Source: Ampullaceana balthica (lineage: Eukaryota; Mollusca; Gastropoda; Lymnaeidae). Taken from it: a stretch of 64,000 nt of DNA. The position numbers and the translations under genes were made by a program. The notes beneath the pieces were generated by a model, which had not been told where the DNA came from, searched no databases, and saw only the letters and a program-made list of their open reading frames with translations. The stretch lies in NCBI GenBank assembly GCA_944989445.1, contig CALYLW010000011.1:3191501-3255500 (forward strand), given 5' to 3'. Each line of letters opens with the position of its first letter. Positions within the stretch are counted from its first letter, which is position 1. Shown here one piece after another: positions 63,480 to 64,000 of the stretch.

Positions 63480-63830
63480 GCGCCATTCATCATGGGCGTC
63501 GTGTTGGAAAGGGTTCGGTGGCCCACCTTCTGTCAGCAGCGGCCTATTCCATCGTCATTTCTCGCTGGCTCTAACCATTTTTTGGTATCCCCCCTTCAAC
63601 GTTGACGATTCGCGCCTCCAGCTCGGTTGCTATGTTTTATGTTAAAAGCTGACGATAAGAGGAGATTTTTGCCATACATTATGCATAACGTGGCCGCATC
63701 TCTCGTCATCCGCCCCGGCCATGTTGATGCACGCCTTACGTCCTCGTAATGGATGCGCAAATATGGACGACGAGGGCGTCGAGGTGGCGTAGTCGGAAAT
63801 ATATTTTCCATTATGTCTCAATCTCGTAAT
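63480..63830. promoter_or_regulatory. Candidate enhancer island with POU-like sites
   Basis: Contains acattatgcataacgtgg (63676-63693), with the palindrome TTATGCATAA, and gatgcgcaaatatgg (63750-63764). Both resemble POU/homeodomain sites in a CpG-bearing block. A reverse TGACAG (ctgtcag) is at 63530. Confidence 0.27.
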
Positions 63831-64000
63831 ATTTCTCCATTTAAGTCAGAGTCTTTATAGAAAATATTTGTATATCGTGTAAACGTTTAGCCCGTAAGTC
63901 GAATAATCCGGTATATCAAGGTTTAAGGAAAGAGTCAGAAACGGACTCGAATACTAGCCAGGAATCGTACTCGTAAATTAACATTTATCTTAAAGGCCAG

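Overview
This window is animal (eukaryotic) DNA lying almost entirely inside the introns of one gene, a Meis/homothorax-type TALE homeobox transcription factor read on the + strand. Two short exons carry all the protein-coding sequence I can support. Exon A (21039-21184, 146 bp) encodes the acidic/basic linker and homeodomain helix 1 (…[23 protein letters not shown]). Exon B (38378-38454, 77 bp) encodes the TALE loop, helix 2 and the start of helix 3 ([17 protein letters not shown]…QVNN plus two bases of the W codon). Both have canonical AG/GT splice sites and compatible phases (1-0-2). The N-terminal Meis domain must lie upstream, and the rest of the recognition helix (FINARRR…) downstream. 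The acidic GSGEGT-type linker resembles protostome homothorax proteins, and the very long, transposon- and minisatellite-rich introns suggest a lophotrochozoan such as a mollusc. That taxon call is an inference.

Layout: 1-21038 is intron with minisatellites (40, 43 and 36 bp units), small duplications and many GC-balanced islands that look like enhancers. 21185-38377 is a 17.2 kb intron holding a nested transposon complex (26879-28202), a short hAT-like MITE with perfect inverted repeats (35762-35955), a second hAT-like element (37439-37867) and 17, 39 and 25 bp minisatellites. 38455-64000 is more than 25.5 kb of intron with 23, ~40, 25 and 40 bp minisatellites, a 38 bp-arm perfect hairpin and further candidate enhancers.

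No rRNA, tRNA, CRISPR array, operon or second gene is supported. The long open frames in the window are mostly by-products of tandem repeats. The best leads are the nested transposon with a perfect 8 bp target duplication, a satellite array split by a hairpin-ended insertion, and candidate Hox/Pbx/Meis, TCF, DR1 and RFX-CRE-CCAAT sites that could serve regulation of the Meis gene itself. I found no convincing previously undescribed biological system; what is here is a developmental-regulator locus with unusual repeat architecture.
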